Positions 9,265 through 19,711 are shown, counted from the stretch's first letter. The stretch is 64,000 bases of DNA from Clostridiales bacterium (GCA_918292005.1 CAKJZJ010000016.1:1-64000), one strand, 5' to 3'. A program made the numbers and translations. Notes: generated from the sequence alone by a model not told the origin.

Positions 9265-10045
9265 CTTCGTTATTTTCATTAGGCTCTTGGGTAGAAATCA
9301 TGCTGGACTTTTTGTGATTGTGTATGTAAATGAGCCATTTAATAAATCCATAGCAGGTATTGACCACCATAGCAAATACAGTTATTAGCATAATGTAACT
9401 ACCACTACGGATATACAGTGCTGCGTCCAGACCTAGAGTAATTATCCATGCTAGCCACTGCTCGTGGTATCTGAAAAGCAGTAGCAATCCATTGGCCATG
9501 CCGAATGCCGAACAGAATGCATCTAGGTATGTATCTTCTGCCCCTGGAATGAGTGTAAGCAAAAAGCCCACACCAATACCAAATGCACAGATGGCTAGTA
9601 TTGCTAGTATGTCTTGTTTCCACGTAAGTTTCTTTACTTCGGTCACAATATCTTGTTTTTCGTCTGGATGTTTGTGCCAATTAATAAAAGATATAAAGTC
9701 GACAGGTATCCAAAAAATCAGAGATATTAGTGCAGTAGAATAGAAGCCCAAAGAGAAATATAGTATCGACTCGGTTGCTTCTATAAAAATAATTGACACT
9801 ATGAAATTCCATTTATTCTGTTTGGATATCATGAGTTCGCATACAGGATTGGCTAGTACTGCTATTATCGAGCATGTTACTACGAATGAATTTGACGTAT
9901 CCTCCAGCATCTCATCTGGTAGGAATATTACGAATAGCACCACCATGGTAATCACACTGAGTAGGTATATTATCTGGTATGGCGTAAAGGATTTTATAAA
10001 CTCTATAAATTTGCTTTTTTTAGCGACTTTTTCTTCTGTTTCCAT
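9251..10045 (-). CDS. pnuC: PnuC-family nicotinamide riboside transporter
   Basis: This 264-residue inner-membrane protein has about seven hydrophobic segments and a charged C-terminal tail. The core PnuC features are the repeated Trp-rich half-helices, such as SFINWHKHPDEKQ and the late EQWLAWIITLGLDAALYI region. It facilitates uptake of nicotinamide riboside, which is trapped by phosphorylation to feed NAD synthesis. Related paralogues carry thiamine or riboflavin, so the vitamin is not certain. It lies 75 bases after tsaD on the same strand and is probably cotranscribed. No riboswitch is recognisable in that short gap. Confidence 0.85.
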   Translation of the reverse strand: METEEKVAKKSKFIEFIKSFTPYQIIYLLSVITMVVLFVIFLPDEMLEDTSNSFVVTCSIIAVLANPVCELMISKQNKWNFIVSIIFIEATESILYFSLGFYSTALISLIFWIPVDFISFINWHKHPDEKQDIVTEVKKLTWKQDILAILAICAFGIGVGFLLTLIPGAEDTYLDAFCSAFGMANGLLLLFRYHEQWLAWIITLGLDAALYIRSGSYIMLITVFAMVVNTCYGFIKWLIYIHNHKKSSMISTQEPNENNEEKTA

Positions 10046-10120
10046 TTTCTCATTTTTCCCTTATATATAATACTATGTGGATTTTTATTTGCACAGCATT
10101 ATGTAGTGTGTAAAAGTCCC

Positions 10121-11224
10121 CTATAATTTCTGTTCCCTGCGTACCCACTTTAGATTAATATTAGGCTCGGCTGTGAGATCCATATCGGCTAGGCTCTCGC
10201 CAGATATTAATTGGAAGTATCCTTCGGATGCTATCATAGCACCATTGTCGCCGGTAAGCTTCATCTCTGGGAAGTACACCTGTATTTTATTTTTCTGACC
10301 TTCTGCCAGTAGTCTTTCTCTTAGTCTAGAATTGGCGGAAACACCCCCACCTACCACTAGTTTTTTCTCATGGTATTTTTTACATGCAGAGATACTCTTG
10401 CGTACCAATTCTTCCACCACTTGTTCTTGCATGCTAGCACATATATCATCTACAGGCACAGGCTCACCATTTTGATTGAGTTTATGCACATAATTAACTA
10501 TAGCAGTTTTTACCCCACTGAAACTAAAATCAAATGTTTTAGGCATTATCTCGTGTTTAATGAAAGGTAGATTATTGGTACCAGATGATGCATGTTTATC
10601 TATAGCGATACCACCAGGATAGCCTAGTCCTAGTACTTTGGCTACCTTATCATAACACTCGCCCACGGCATCATCTATAGTAGAGCCGAGCAGAGTATTT
10701 TTGACATAATTATTTACTTTCACTAGAGCAGTATGTCCACCACTGACAATGAGTGCCACAAATGGTGGCTCTAGGTCTTTGTGCGTAAGATAATTGGCAC
10801 TAATATGTCCCTTTATATGATTGACTGCAATGAGTGGTAGACCGGTCGCAAATGCCAGTGCCTTGGCATAAGACACCCCCACCATAAGTGCGCCCACTAG
10901 TCCTGCGCCATAGGTTACGGCAATAGCATCTATATCATCTAATGTCACACCAGCCAGACTGAGTGCCTCATCTAGCACACTATCTATAGCCAGCAGATGA
11001 TTACGACTAGCCACTTCGGGTACAACCCCGCCGAATCTAGCATGTATCTCTATCTGAGTGGCTATAACATTGGAGAGTATCTCTCTACCATTACGCACGA
11101 CAGCTATACTAGTCTCATCACAGCTACTCTCTATACCTAGCACCAGAATGTCCCTAGATTTATACTCTTTTTTCAGTTTATTAAATTTTTCTTTAGCAAT
11201 ATCTATATACATAATTTTATCCAA
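10121..11224 (-). CDS. tsaD: tRNA N6-adenosine threonylcarbamoyltransferase TsaD
   Basis: This 367-residue ASKHA-fold metalloenzyme transfers the threonylcarbamoyl group to A37 of ANN-decoding tRNAs, acting with TsaB and TsaE, which are not in this window. It has VLGIESSCDETSIAVV near residue 29, the metal-binding NHIKGH (H-x3-H), and the SGGHT and GLGYPGG phosphate-binding segments. About 25 extra N-terminal residues precede the usual start. A Met at residue 5 is an alternative start, but no Met lies nearer the core. The start overlaps the end of prfB by 8 bases, which suggests translational coupling. Confidence 0.95.
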   Translation of the reverse strand: MDKIMYIDIAKEKFNKLKKEYKSRDILVLGIESSCDETSIAVVRNGREILSNVIATQIEIHARFGGVVPEVASRNHLLAIDSVLDEALSLAGVTLDDIDAIAVTYGAGLVGALMVGVSYAKALAFATGLPLIAVNHIKGHISANYLTHKDLEPPFVALIVSGGHTALVKVNNYVKNTLLGSTIDDAVGECYDKVAKVLGLGYPGGIAIDKHASSGTNNLPFIKHEIMPKTFDFSFSGVKTAIVNYVHKLNQNGEPVPVDDICASMQEQVVEELVRKSISACKKYHEKKLVVGGGVSANSRLRERLLAEGQKNKIQVYFPEMKLTGDNGAMIASEGYFQLISGESLADMDLTAEPNINLKWVRREQKL

Positions 11225-12318
11225 TTAGTTTTAGAAATTCGAAAATAAATTCTTTAATATTACCATCCATTACGGCATACACGTCACTAGTCTCGTAGCC
11301 TGTACGATGATCTTTAACCATAGTGTATGGACAGAATACGTAACTACGTATCTGGCTACCCCACTCTATCTTTTTGGCATCGCCCTTTAGCGCCAGTGTC
11401 TCCTGCATCTTTTTGTCTAATTCTAGAGCCAGCAATTTGGCTTTTAACATAGACATAGCAGTCTCTCTATTTTTTAATTGTGACCTTTCCTGCTGACAGG
11501 CAACAATAATACCAGTAGGAATGTGAGTAATACGCACAGCACTATCGGTAGTATTAACGTGCTGACCACCAGCACCACCACTACGATACACATCTACTTT
11601 TAGGTCTTCGGGACGTATCTCTATCTCAACGTCCTGACTGAGTTCGGGCATTACCTCGACAGATGCAAAACTCGTGTGTCTACGTTTATTGGCATCAAAT
11701 GGAGATATACGCACTAGCCTATGCACACCCATCTCGGATTTTAGATAGCCATAGGCATTGTCGCCGTCAATTCTCAATGTTACAGATTTATACCCAGCAC
11801 CATCTCCATCTATATAGTCTATGACACTACATTTGAATCCACTCTTCTCGGCAAACATCTCGTACATTCTCTTTAACATTCCTGCCCAATCGCATGCTTC
11901 TGTACCACCTGCACCACTATGAATTTTTAGTAGTGCCACATTATTATCATACTCGCCAGATAGCAGTGTCGCTAAATACAAATCAAAAGATTCTTTCTCT
12001 AATGTGCCTAGTTCGCTCACTATGTCTGCCACCATGCTCTCATCACCTTCATTCTCACACATAGAGATATATTCGGATAAATCTTTAGCCTGGGTATTCA
12101 ATTTGGCATATTCGGTAAGTTTATTCTCCATTACTTTTATATCCCTATTGATAGAGCTAGCAAGTTTCGGATTGGAGTAAACTTCGGGCTTCATGCTCTC
12201 TTCTTTTTTCTTCTCAATGTCTGCTTTTAATTTTTCTACATCAAAGACAGTCGGCAATAATTTTCAGATTGCCGACAATAGAATTCAATTTTTCTTTTTC
12301 ATCATTTAGAATTATCAT
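11217..12318 (-). CDS. prfB: Peptide chain release factor 2, programmed +1 frameshift
   Basis: RF2 releases peptides at UGA and UAA. The gene starts at ATG 12318 (AAAGGTG upstream) and reads 25 codons ending ...GCC GAC TGT CTT. It meets an in-frame TGA as codon 26 (12243-12241), and a +1 slip at CTT-T continues as GAT GTA GAA. The joined product is 366 residues, the normal RF2 length. The body has the catalytic GGQ (SGGAGGQHVN) and an anticodon-like region with SPF. This is the classic autoregulatory switch: low RF2 favours the slip. The purine-rich Shine-Dalgarno-like stimulator usual before CTT TGA is not visible here. The long +1-frame piece alone is 11217-12257. Confidence 0.95.
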
Positions 12319-12436
12319 ATTGGTCACCTTTTAATACTAGATATTTATATCAAAAATGCAGTGTTTTGTCAATGATATCCACACTGGCAGTATTCTAATA
12401 ATGTCGCATTTGGATAGATTATACTTTTCTACCCAC

Positions 12437-12462
12437 AAAAAAAGGAAGTGGTCTCCCACTTC
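12437..12462 (-). terminator. Terminator of the ABC/lipoprotein operon
   Basis: Stem GAAGTGG/CCACTTC with a four-base loop is followed on the minus strand by C and seven U, just after the stop at 12475. Confidence 0.85.
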
Positions 12463-12474
12463 ACTTTTTATCTA

Positions 12475-15270
12475 TTAATCATTAGTAGTTGGATATAATT
12501 GTATAATTACACCAATACCATTATTATTGTATAGATTTAGATATTCGCCATCGAAGTAATTAGCGCCACCTGCCCATATATCACCATAAGGCATACATGT
12601 TAATATTCCTGTACCACTTAGGTATCCGCCAGTAGACATGCTCTGCATGATAGGTTGACCACCGAATGCCCTGTCTGCTAGACCATCAGATCCTGCCCAA
12701 TTAAATGTAGAATCAAAGTCTAGACCGAATACTGGCATATCGTGTGGGGTGAAATACAATGCATCCAATCCATTAGTAACAATACCCTGTATTGTGGATA
12801 TATATGATATTAATGACATCATCTGTAATTCTGTTTCCCCAAGTGTACCCTGTGTCAATTCATTAATGAATGTGTTTAATGCTGTCAAGCCACCATTTTC
12901 TAGCATTGCTTCAGTATATACTTTATTAAGCATAATAGAAGTAGCTTCTTCAGATGCCATCTGCTCTGGATCGTCAGGATCAATACTACCAGCAACTAAA
13001 GCAGCACCGATTTTACCCTGTAGATACTCTACAAATTTTGCCAAAGATGTAGCCTGCGCAATAGCCATCTGAGTCATTGAGTCTACTGCCATTGGATCTT
13101 CTATACCATGCGCAGCAGCATATTGACCAATTGCTTGTTGGCAAGCCTGCAATACTTCTGCTTTTGTATCATTAGTATATTGAGATAGTAATGCTAGTGT
13201 AACCAATTGAGCTTTTTGTAGATTTAGATAATTCTCTTCTTGTGCTCTATATTTAGCCCATGCAGCCTGAGATTTTGTTGCATCAGTAGGATCGGCATTC
13301 TCGCCATAGAATCTTACATAACCACCTAGTCTATTAGCATCTAGTGGATTAGCTGTGTCGCCCTTTACAAATACAGCAGCATTCATTTGCTCTACACCTT
13401 GATTGTTGAAAGTAACGAATGTTTTGCCTGTATCTGGCAAGTCCATATTGTTCTCACCAGTGAAGAATACATTATTTGCTTTGATCGTAGCAACCATAGC
13501 ATCTGCGCCATAAGTACGTAACCATGGCTCTTCACCAGTAACTAGTGATTCAATTGTAGAATTGATGATATCTACTTTTGCAGGTACTCCCTGTGCTGGA
13601 TTATCATTAACTACTATGAAGTCTACCATAATAGCTGGACCATTGGCACGTTTAAATTCGCAATCGCTGATAGTTACACCATCATTTGTTCCTGCAATAT
13701 ACATATGACATTGATAGTTCTCATAACCTTTGCAATGGTCTATCCAGAATGTACATTTATTGTCTTCTGTTTTAAAAGTTTCGCTACCAATAGTATAAGT
13801 ATCGTGATATTCTCTCACTAGATAACTAATAAGGAAACTACGAGATATATTGTTATAGGCTTTTACATCTGCCTTTGTGAATTTGGATAATAAGATTGCA
13901 CCTGAATTTCTAGGGTCAGCGTTTAGATTACCATTACCGAAGAAATTTAAGTTTTTCCAATTAATCTTGGCACCCTCTTGCTCAGGACGACCAGTTCTGT
14001 CATAGTCGATACCAGTAGTATAGAATAATGTAGAACACATAACTTTGATACTGGACTCTTCTCCTGGAGTAGTACATACATATGGTACATTGGTCGCTGC
14101 AGGATTATCAGTCTCAATAACCATCTTTGATATTCTACTAGCATCTACACCAAAATAGTTACCAATAAAATTGAATTCTTGATCTGGCTCTACAAATCTA
14201 TAATAGATACCTTCGTTGTCTCTCTGAATTAGAGAACCTCTGATAGGTATGTTGGTTTTGCCTGCCCAACCAGCTGGCTCATATTGCCAGAAGAATTCTT
14301 CTAACACATCACTATCGTGTAATGTAATATTGTTTTGCAAAATAACTGCTTTGATAGCCTTGATATCATTAAGAGTAATGCCATATTTGGTAGCTACTGC
14401 TTCGTGCATAGCCTGATATCCAGCATGTGTACGATAGTTTTCATTAATTTCTGATTGTTCTAGATTGTAGTATTTATTGTCATATACAGACAGGTCTTGT
14501 GCATCGTATACGTTGAATCCATCTATTACGTTTAGAGTAGCTGTGAAGCTAGTCTGTGTTTCATCATAGCCTTCTTCTACATTGGCAGCAACTACTGTTA
14601 CTTCAAAAGTTTTACCAATAGCTTCTTCTGTAAAGTCTAATTCTGCATTGATAGTATTGACATCCACGTATCCTGCTAGTGTATCGCCAGTAAGTGTGAT
14701 TTTCGTATTGCCTTCTACTAGCTTTACAGTAACATTGGTTCTAACAGCACGTAGGTTTTCTACTCTTTCACCTAGGCTGTTTAGTCCTGTTGCGTTTAGT
14801 CTGAAATTGAATCTATTGTCATCACCTACATACAAAGGTTGCTCTCTGTCGTAGAATTCATTTTCTTTGCTGGTTTGTACTTTTTTGTAATTGGTGTGCT
14901 CTACCCACAAATCACTCTGCATGCTGAGAATTGTATTGACATCGGCTTCGTCTTCTACAACACGGATAACTAGAGTAAATTCATAACCGGACTTTTTATG
15001 TTTGATAGTCAGGTCTTTATTACCTGTAGTTGTAGTATCAATGGCACCGAATTCTAGGTCGGCACTGGTAATATTCTCGGTGGTATTGTCCGAGTATTTG
15101 ATCTTTACAACTACGTTTGATGTGTCGAGTTCGGTATTTTTTACGATTGTGGTCTCTATGCCAGATATTACTTCTGCACCGGTAACTGTCACTTTGCCAC
15201 AAGCAGCAAGTCCAATAGCACTCACTACACACATAAATACTGCACATAGATATGTAAATATTTTTCTCAT
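12475..15270 (-). CDS. Large lipoprotein with Ig-like domain and beta-helix-like region
   Basis: This 931-residue exported lipoprotein has signal peptide MRKIFTYLC... and lipobox LAAC (Cys near residue 24). Residues ~28-105 look like a bacterial Ig-like domain ending in FTLVIRVVEDEA. A second beta-rich domain runs to about 245. The middle (about 300-640) has many short Asn/Gly/Asp-rich strands (WIDHCKGYENYQ, GTNDGVTISDCEF), like a right-handed parallel beta-helix. An Ala/Gln-rich helical segment (about 670-820) follows before a Gly-rich end. It is last in the operon with the ABC exporter genes, so it could be an exported substrate or extracytoplasmic partner. No catalytic motif is recognised. 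Glycan binding is one possibility. Confidence 0.7.
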   Translation of the reverse strand: MRKIFTYLCAVFMCVVSAIGLAACGKVTVTGAEVISGIETTIVKNTELDTSNVVVKIKYSDNTTENITSADLEFGAIDTTTTGNKDLTIKHKKSGYEFTLVIRVVEDEADVNTILSMQSDLWVEHTNYKKVQTSKENEFYDREQPLYVGDDNRFNFRLNATGLNSLGERVENLRAVRTNVTVKLVEGNTKITLTGDTLAGYVDVNTINAELDFTEEAIGKTFEVTVVAANVEEGYDETQTSFTATLNVIDGFNVYDAQDLSVYDNKYYNLEQSEINENYRTHAGYQAMHEAVATKYGITLNDIKAIKAVILQNNITLHDSDVLEEFFWQYEPAGWAGKTNIPIRGSLIQRDNEGIYYRFVEPDQEFNFIGNYFGVDASRISKMVIETDNPAATNVPYVCTTPGEESSIKVMCSTLFYTTGIDYDRTGRPEQEGAKINWKNLNFFGNGNLNADPRNSGAILLSKFTKADVKAYNNISRSFLISYLVREYHDTYTIGSETFKTEDNKCTFWIDHCKGYENYQCHMYIAGTNDGVTISDCEFKRANGPAIMVDFIVVNDNPAQGVPAKVDIINSTIESLVTGEEPWLRTYGADAMVATIKANNVFFTGENNMDLPDTGKTFVTFNNQGVEQMNAAVFVKGDTANPLDANRLGGYVRFYGENADPTDATKSQAAWAKYRAQEENYLNLQKAQLVTLALLSQYTNDTKAEVLQACQQAIGQYAAAHGIEDPMAVDSMTQMAIAQATSLAKFVEYLQGKIGAALVAGSIDPDDPEQMASEEATSIMLNKVYTEAMLENGGLTALNTFINELTQGTLGETELQMMSLISYISTIQGIVTNGLDALYFTPHDMPVFGLDFDSTFNWAGSDGLADRAFGGQPIMQSMSTGGYLSGTGILTCMPYGDIWAGGANYFDGEYLNLYNNNGIGVIIQLYPTTND

Positions 15271-15291
15271 AATTTTCCCTTCTTTATTTTT

Positions 15292-15738
15292 TTAGTAAGC
15301 CCAAACAACCACATTGGTTTTTACCCTACTGCCATCAACAGCCACTATCTGCAGATTGACGTAACATTTACCAGTGAATATCATTAGTCCCAGCTCATTC
15401 CCGTCACTATCTTTTACGAAAGTAACATTTTTGAGATCTTCATTATAAATGAACTGCACATTTTTATAAGTGGCATTGTCTGGACTGACTTTCCATAGTA
15501 ATTGTACCATTGTTCCCGTTAGGGTGTCAACGTTTCCAGGCTCATCGAATTTTATTTTGATAGTTTTTACACCATTTTTTTCTGTAACAGTAGTAGTACT
15601 ATCTGTTTCGTTCACGCACTCAATTTTGGTCACTGGTATTATTTCTTCATATACTTTCGCCTTCATACCCAGGAATGATATTAATGCGATAGAACCTAGA
15701 TATATAGCAAATATAATAATTAATGTTGCTTTTTTCAT
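15292..15738 (-). CDS. Small membrane-anchored extracytoplasmic protein
   Basis: This 148-residue protein has one N-terminal membrane segment (about 4-25, no lipobox) and a ~120-residue outward domain of predicted beta strands, Thr/Val-rich and Ig-like in feel (KVSPDNATYKNVQFIYN, GKCYVNLQIVAVDG). Its start codon abuts the stop of the permease gene and it sits 21 bases before the large lipoprotein gene. It is therefore very probably translated with the ABC exporter and may act beside it at the outer face. I do not recognise a family. Confidence 0.6.
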   Translation of the reverse strand: MKKATLIIIFAIYLGSIALISFLGMKAKVYEEIIPVTKIECVNETDSTTTVTEKNGVKTIKIKFDEPGNVDTLTGTMVQLLWKVSPDNATYKNVQFIYNEDLKNVTFVKDSDGNELGLMIFTGKCYVNLQIVAVDGSRVKTNVVVWAY

Positions 15739-17384
15739 TATTGTTTCTCCTTGAAATATAGCGATACTTTATTTTGATATAGCCACATACGGAGAATGAG
15801 TAACATCACACCAACAAATGCTATTTTTAGTATAAACGAACTTCCAGATTTTATGAAGAAATATGATATAAATGCGAATATGCCAGATAATACGAATAAA
15901 CATATGGTGGATTTCATCTCGTTAGGATTGTAGACTTCCCCACCCGTCGTCTGGTATTGCTGAGACTGTGGATTCATGACATCCATCTCTGCACTCCAGA
16001 GCAAATGAGTAAGATATATACTCTCAAATGCAATGAATAATACAATACCCTGCCATACGGTATAAGATGTGAAATATACAAATACCCCCGTGGTCACTGC
16101 CAGTGACGCCGATACTAGTACGATATTCACCACCAATTTGGAGAAAAGCAATTTTACATGTGATTGTGGGTAGGTCTTCAGTAGTGCTAGAGATGCACCT
16201 TCTTCGCTATACACATGAGACAAACCCGTATTGGTAGACAGTGCAAATAGTAGTATCATCAGTATATTGAATGTAACTGCCATCTGCTGTCCTGCCAGAC
16301 GTGTATCCATGGCAGCATAGATTTTATTTAGTAAAAATATTGCTATTGGCATACAGATAATTATTGCCACTATACCAAAAGCTTTCTCTGGCGTTCTAGC
16401 TCTAATAACCACATCTTTTTTCACACTAGATATGGTCGAATTCAGTTTCTTGTTTTTATAAGATTTTTTAATAACGGCCTTTTTATACTCAAATGGTGAG
16501 CTAGTCATCTTGAAATACAAAGGAGATACTACTAGATAGGATAGTCCCAGTATCACTACACTCACGCCAACGAATAGCAGAATGTATAGGAATTGCTCGC
16601 CATAAAATAAATTATTGACGATACCATATCTATTACCCAGCACACTCTCACATAGTAGATATAGGGGTCGGAATGTTAATGACAATTTTTTCAGTATATC
16701 CTGTATCTGCCAGAATGTTGTGCCCCAATTGGCCACTAGATTTATATTGGATGGTAGTGACGCTATCAATTTTACTAGAGAATATACTCCGCCACCTACA
16801 ATTACCGCAAGTAGTGTATATGTGAGCCATCTCACTCTCTTTAGGAAAATATTGATGGCCATAGCAGGAATGGATAGCAGTGCACCACATACTACAGGTA
16901 CAGCAGTTACCCAGACCAGTGCGAATGGTAGGAATAAATAATAATATATTGGCAAACCATTCACTAGTCCATATGCCACAAATAGTGGTAAGAAATATGT
17001 TAGATTTTTCAGATATTCATAGATATAATACACGACCAATTTGGATGTAAAGGTCACAAGCTTGCCCGTAGGCAGAGTGAGTAAGACCTGATTGTCCCTA
17101 TCGAAATACAGACTACGCATGAGTCCTAGCGTACATACCACAATGGAGAGTATCATCATGAGTGAGAATACTGCACCTATGAATATACTAGGTATGCCAG
17201 GCAGCAGAGACACTAGATTCATTTTCACTAGTATGAATAGTACTAGATATATCGCAGCAGTAATAATGCCGAATTTCAGTAGCGTCAGAACTACTTTGAA
17301 TATAGTCTTTTTCTTGCTGGCGAGATAGGAAAAGTCTACTTTGTCTCTTAACTGCATGGCAACTAGAGTTTTTAGTTTTTTCAC
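15738..17384 (-). CDS. ABC-2-like exporter permease
   Basis: This 548-residue integral membrane protein has roughly twelve hydrophobic segments in two halves, separated by a basic cytoplasmic stretch (KKAVIKKSYKNKKLNS, near 305). It fits the large ABC-2-type exporter permeases found with DrrA/CcmA-like ATPases in Firmicutes. The start follows the upstream ATPase gene by two bases, so the two form one transporter. The substrate is unknown. The downstream genes encode surface proteins, so a cell-envelope job is likely, but that is inference. Confidence 0.75.
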   Translation of the reverse strand: MKKLKTLVAMQLRDKVDFSYLASKKKTIFKVVLTLLKFGIITAAIYLVLFILVKMNLVSLLPGIPSIFIGAVFSLMMILSIVVCTLGLMRSLYFDRDNQVLLTLPTGKLVTFTSKLVVYYIYEYLKNLTYFLPLFVAYGLVNGLPIYYYLFLPFALVWVTAVPVVCGALLSIPAMAINIFLKRVRWLTYTLLAVIVGGGVYSLVKLIASLPSNINLVANWGTTFWQIQDILKKLSLTFRPLYLLCESVLGNRYGIVNNLFYGEQFLYILLFVGVSVVILGLSYLVVSPLYFKMTSSPFEYKKAVIKKSYKNKKLNSTISSVKKDVVIRARTPEKAFGIVAIIICMPIAIFLLNKIYAAMDTRLAGQQMAVTFNILMILLFALSTNTGLSHVYSEEGASLALLKTYPQSHVKLLFSKLVVNIVLVSASLAVTTGVFVYFTSYTVWQGIVLFIAFESIYLTHLLWSAEMDVMNPQSQQYQTTGGEVYNPNEMKSTICLFVLSGIFAFISYFFIKSGSSFILKIAFVGVMLLILRMWLYQNKVSLYFKEKQ

Positions 17385-17386
17385 TT

Positions 17387-19642
17387 CTACACCTTCGCTT
17401 TTTTAGTTTTCTTTGTTTTCTCTTTTGTAGGTACAATGACATCACTAGGAGCATTTTCTTCGACTGCAGTTACTTCTACATCTTTGCTAGTCTGGTCTAG
17501 GTAGTACTGCTCTAGAGTGGTCTTTTTCTCTATATCTTTTACATCCTGTACATCTAGGATGTGACCTTTTTTGATAATGGCAACACGTGTACATACCGAC
17601 TGCACTACATCTATCAAATGTGACGAGAAGAATACTATATTGCCTGCTTTGGCATGTTCTTTCATACACTCTTTTACCTGATAAATACTGGTAGGATCTA
17701 GTCCAGTCAAAGGCTCATCTAGTATCCAGAGTTTTGGATTGTGTACCAGGGCAGATATTATCGTTATCTTTTGTTTCATACCATGGCTGTATGTCTTCAT
17801 CTGGTTGTCGAATGCACCTTCCAATTCAAATATCTTTACATATTTATCTATTGCCTTGTTTCTATCTTCTTCGGATACGCCATATAGATCTGCTATGTAA
17901 TTGATATACTGTCTACCAGTTAGTTTCTCATACAAAGCGTAATGGTCTGGCACATAGCCTATATTCATTTTTGCTTTTACCGATTCTTTCTCCACATCGA
18001 CGCCACAGACGAATATGCTACCACTGGTGATAGGCTGAATACCAACAATACTTTTAATAATAGTACTTTTGCCTGCACCATTGTGACCCAAAAAGCCGAA
18101 TACATCTCCACCATGTACTACTAGATTGGCATCATTCACGGCATAGACTTTGCTAGTACCATATCTTTTGCTGAAATGTCTGAGTTCTAGTGTGATTTCC
18201 TGATTATCCATGTCTACATCTCCCATTTGTGCTCTAGCCACCTGCAATGCTAGGTAGTCTGCACGGATTTTTTTCTTTCTATCTAGAATATCATAGATGG
18301 TATCTACGAATGAATATGCTGCTTCGTATAAAAACCATATTGCTGCCGAGAATCCAACATATACTCCGAAGAATATTAATTGGTATACCGGATAGAATAC
18401 GAAATGCAAATTGCTAATATTGAATTCCCAAGTAATTTTCAATAGATCTTCTGCCCATTTGCCTATCTTGTCGGCTATGTAATCTGAATTGATGAAGAAA
18501 TAGTCTACTTCACCATAATTACTAAACCATGCATTGAGAATAAGCACTAGCAAGAAATACGCACCGAAGCCAACTAGAGAATATTTGAATTCTTTTAGTT
18601 TAGGTCTCTCGTACACCTTTAGTGCGACTATCAGGATTGGCATAAAGAATGCAATATAGTGATTGATGTAGAATATGACCGTTCTATCACTAAACATATT
18701 GGCTGTATCTGAGAAATTAGGCATTATCATAGCCATGAATGCGCCAAACACATTTATAAAGTATGTGAAATAGAATATCTTTTTCCATCTGAATATTAGA
18801 CACAATGGAATAATGTACATGGCTGTATTACATAGATGGAATGGCCAGTGTAGAACATTGGTCAAATCTATAAATTTGAAACCATCACTAAAGGATAGTA
18901 GTGTGCCTAAACTAATGTACAATAGTATCCCACGTATAGTCTCTTTGTCTTTTTTATGCAGAAGTAAATACAAACCAAACGGAATCAAGAAAGAGAAATA
19001 CAACACAATCCTGTGTGGTAATTCAAAAGATTTCACTCTAACTGTATAGGATGAATACCCAAATAGTGCCTGAAACATATATCCCGGCATGGTGGCTAGT
19101 AGCATAAAGATGATATACACAAATCCGATAGCATCTTCCCTAGACACTTTGAGTCCCGTCTCTAGAATAACTACCGTACCATATGCTAGCATTATTCCTA
19201 GCTCAATACCCATAAATAGTGCACGAATGGAGAAAGCATCATAGACTTCTGCCCCACAAATGCCCTTGGTAACCACGGTAATAAATATGGTAGATACGAG
19301 AGCAACAGGTAGACCGTAATATTTGACGATAGCAGTATATTTACCATTACGAAAGAAAGGATATAGTATGAAAAGTAGAATGGCAGAAAATAACATCCAA
19401 TTCAATATCAAACACATTACAGTCAAAAATTCCGATTCGAGTGGAGAATTGGACAATTCAAAAATATATCTCATTGCGTCTTTGCCAGCCATAAACCTTA
19501 TGAAAAACACACCAGCCAAAGTAAAAGACGATACTTTCATCAGTATGCCTGCAGCTTTATTGGAATTTTTCTTGTAATGGAAGTAAATAACCATAATTAT
19601 TGCCACGGCAATTGCCAGTGAAAATAATTGTCCAATGAGCAT
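17387..19642 (-). CDS. YwaF/TMEM164-like membrane domain fused to ABC ATPase
   Basis: This 751-residue fusion has about a dozen membrane segments over residues 1-440, including the WPFHLCNTAMYIIPL motif (near 270) typical of YwaF/TMEM164-like proteins. In human TMEM164 that fold is a lipid acyltransferase. A cytoplasmic ABC ATPase follows (about 470-700): Walker A GHNGAGKST near 520, signature SHGMKQK in place of LSGGQ, Walker B LWILDEPLTGLDP and a switch His in FFSSHLID. A Lys/Thr-rich tail ends it. It pairs with the permease two bases downstream. Coupling lipid remodelling to export is my inference. ATPase identity is certain; membrane-domain identity is probable. Confidence 0.8.
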   Translation of the reverse strand: MLIGQLFSLAIAVAIIMVIYFHYKKNSNKAAGILMKVSSFTLAGVFFIRFMAGKDAMRYIFELSNSPLESEFLTVMCLILNWMLFSAILLFILYPFFRNGKYTAIVKYYGLPVALVSTIFITVVTKGICGAEVYDAFSIRALFMGIELGIMLAYGTVVILETGLKVSREDAIGFVYIIFMLLATMPGYMFQALFGYSSYTVRVKSFELPHRIVLYFSFLIPFGLYLLLHKKDKETIRGILLYISLGTLLSFSDGFKFIDLTNVLHWPFHLCNTAMYIIPLCLIFRWKKIFYFTYFINVFGAFMAMIMPNFSDTANMFSDRTVIFYINHYIAFFMPILIVALKVYERPKLKEFKYSLVGFGAYFLLVLILNAWFSNYGEVDYFFINSDYIADKIGKWAEDLLKITWEFNISNLHFVFYPVYQLIFFGVYVGFSAAIWFLYEAAYSFVDTIYDILDRKKKIRADYLALQVARAQMGDVDMDNQEITLELRHFSKRYGTSKVYAVNDANLVVHGGDVFGFLGHNGAGKSTIIKSIVGIQPITSGSIFVCGVDVEKESVKAKMNIGYVPDHYALYEKLTGRQYINYIADLYGVSEEDRNKAIDKYVKIFELEGAFDNQMKTYSHGMKQKITIISALVHNPKLWILDEPLTGLDPTSIYQVKECMKEHAKAGNIVFFSSHLIDVVQSVCTRVAIIKKGHILDVQDVKDIEKKTTLEQYYLDQTSKDVEVTAVEENAPSDVIVPTKEKTKKTKKAKV

Positions 19643-19711
19643 ATTATACCCCTTCTATCACGATATTTTTAGTCATATATAATATAACATAACTAGTAAT
19701 ATATACAAAAC

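Noticed and set aside
11217..12257. prfB as a truncated gene or pseudogene starting at 12257
   Set aside because: An upstream 25-codon frame with a ribosome binding site joins it through a CTT TGA slip site, giving the normal RF2 length.
12749..15295. Plus-strand frames opposite the large lipoprotein gene
   Set aside because: They are low-complexity antisense shadows without ribosome binding sites.
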